A program made the position numbers and the translations under genes. From an uncultured Altererythrobacter sp. (lineage in GTDB: Bacteria > Pseudomonadota > Alphaproteobacteria > Sphingomonadales > Sphingomonadaceae): DNA of 15,241 nucleotides. This document shows positions 14,715 to 15,241 of this stretch, piece by piece. The number at the start of each line of letters is the position of its first letter. Position 1 is the first letter of the stretch. The notes beneath the pieces were generated by a model that worked only from the letters and a program-made list of their open reading frames with translations, was not told the DNA's origin and ran no database searches. The DNA lies in contig CAMPGP010000021.1 in NCBI GenBank assembly GCA_946885545.1, positions 1 through 15,241 of the forward strand, read 5' to 3'.

Positions 14715-15241
14715 TCAGGCGATCCCGAGCGCCTTGATCTTGGCGACCAGCTCGTCGACGTCGGCGACCTTGACGCCCGCCTGGCGCACCGGCGGCTCGG
14801 CGACCTTGAGCGTCTTTAGGCGCGGCGCGGTGTCGACGCCGTAGTCCGCCGGGCTCTTGGTATCGAGCGGCTTGGACTTGGCCTTCATGATGTTGGGCAG
14901 CGAGGCATAGCGCGGTTCGTTCAGGCGCAGGTCGGTAGTCACGATCGCGGGCAGGGTGAGCTTCACCGTCTCCAGCCCGCCGTCTATCTCGCGCTTCACG
15001 GTCACGCTCTCGCCGTCGAGCTCGACGGTGTTGGCGAAAGTGCCCTGCGGGCGCCCGGTGAGCGCGGCGAGCATCTGGCCGGTCTGGTTCGAATCGTCGT
15101 CGATCGCCTGCTTGCCGAGGATCACCAGGCCGGGCTGTTCGGCCTCGTAGATCGCCTTGAGGATCTTCGCGACCGCCAGCGGCTCAACCTCGTCATCGGT
15201 CTGGACCAGGATCGCACGGTCGGCGCCCATCGCCAGCGCGG
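14715..15241 (-). CDS. etfB: Electron transfer flavoprotein beta subunit (C-terminal part, start beyond the window)
   Basis: The last 175 or so residues of EtfB, the AMP-binding partner of EtfA. Visible family blocks are [12 protein letters not shown] and the long motif beginning [20 protein letters not shown], which includes the adenine-nucleotide-binding region. They are followed by [41 protein letters not shown] in several conserved pieces. The recognition-loop residues before the window edge are not visible. The chain ends [11 protein letters not shown] with TGA at 14715-14717. The true start lies to the right of the window, about 70-75 residues upstream if the protein has the usual length of about 248. 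Same strand as etfA, 37 bases apart. Confidence 0.96.
   Translation of the reverse strand, partial: ALAMGADRAILVQTDDEVEPLAVAKILKAIYEAEQPGLVILGKQAIDDDSNQTGQMLAALTGRPQGTFANTVELDGESVTVKREIDGGLETVKLTLPAIVTTDLRLNEPRYASLPNIMKAKSKPLDTKSPADYGVDTAPRLKTLKVAEPPVRQAGVKVADVDELVAKIKALGIA

Noticed and set aside
1..15241. Mobile elements, CRISPR, tRNA/rRNA, toxin-antitoxin or defence genes
   Set aside because: I looked for repeat arrays, transposase-like products, tRNA cloverleaf ends and small paired ORFs and found none that could be supported.

Overview
The window is about 15.2 kb of GC-rich, densely coding chromosomal DNA with strong G/C preference at third codon positions. Gene content and protein style (a SciP-type CtrA regulator, an alphaproteobacterial MnmA, an EcfG-type promoter box, ETF subunits with the etfB-etfA order) point to an alphaproteobacterium of the order Sphingomonadales, most likely the Erythrobacteraceae. 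This placement is inferred from protein character, not from a database search. No IS element, phage gene, CRISPR array, tRNA or rRNA was seen, and no gap between genes exceeds about 225 bases.

Layout. Positions 1-205 (minus) hold the N-terminal J domain of a DnaJ-family co-chaperone that runs off the left edge. Divergent from it, 419-2765 (plus) is a tightly overlapping three-gene run: pdxH (pyridoxamine 5'-phosphate oxidase), a CDF-family metal exporter and a PhzF-family isomerase-like protein, joined by GTGA and ATGA stop/start overlaps. Convergent with it is a serine hydrolase lipoprotein (2750-3877, minus). Divergent from that is a 120-residue membrane-anchored cysteine-containing protein (3913-4275, plus), which in turn overlaps convergently with mnmA (4242-5429, minus; tRNA 2-thiouridylase). 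At 5535-6139 (plus) a small hypothetical gene is coupled by ATGA to sciP, a cell-cycle regulator of CtrA output. At 6293-6559 lies a GlsB/YeaQ-type small membrane protein with a textbook general-stress (EcfG-like) promoter, a strong ribosome binding site and a strong intrinsic terminator.

Positions 6782-12790 (plus) form an efflux cassette: a periplasmic adaptor, an enlarged RND permease (1170 residues) and a DUF445/YjiN-like membrane protein that starts inside the permease stop codon. A 30-bp inverted repeat sits in front of the cassette as a candidate operator. The right side is all minus strand: a secreted TonB-C-domain protein (12810-13694), etfA (13748-14677) and the C-terminal part of etfB (14715 to the right edge).

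Most of the window is ordinary housekeeping. I do not see a clear new multi-gene system. The leads most worth a second look are the two apparent additional membrane helices inside the RND permease, its coupling to a DUF445 gene, the operator-like dyad ahead of it, the free-standing small protein resembling the N-terminal module of some serine hydrolases next to a serine hydrolase, and the small gene coupled to sciP.
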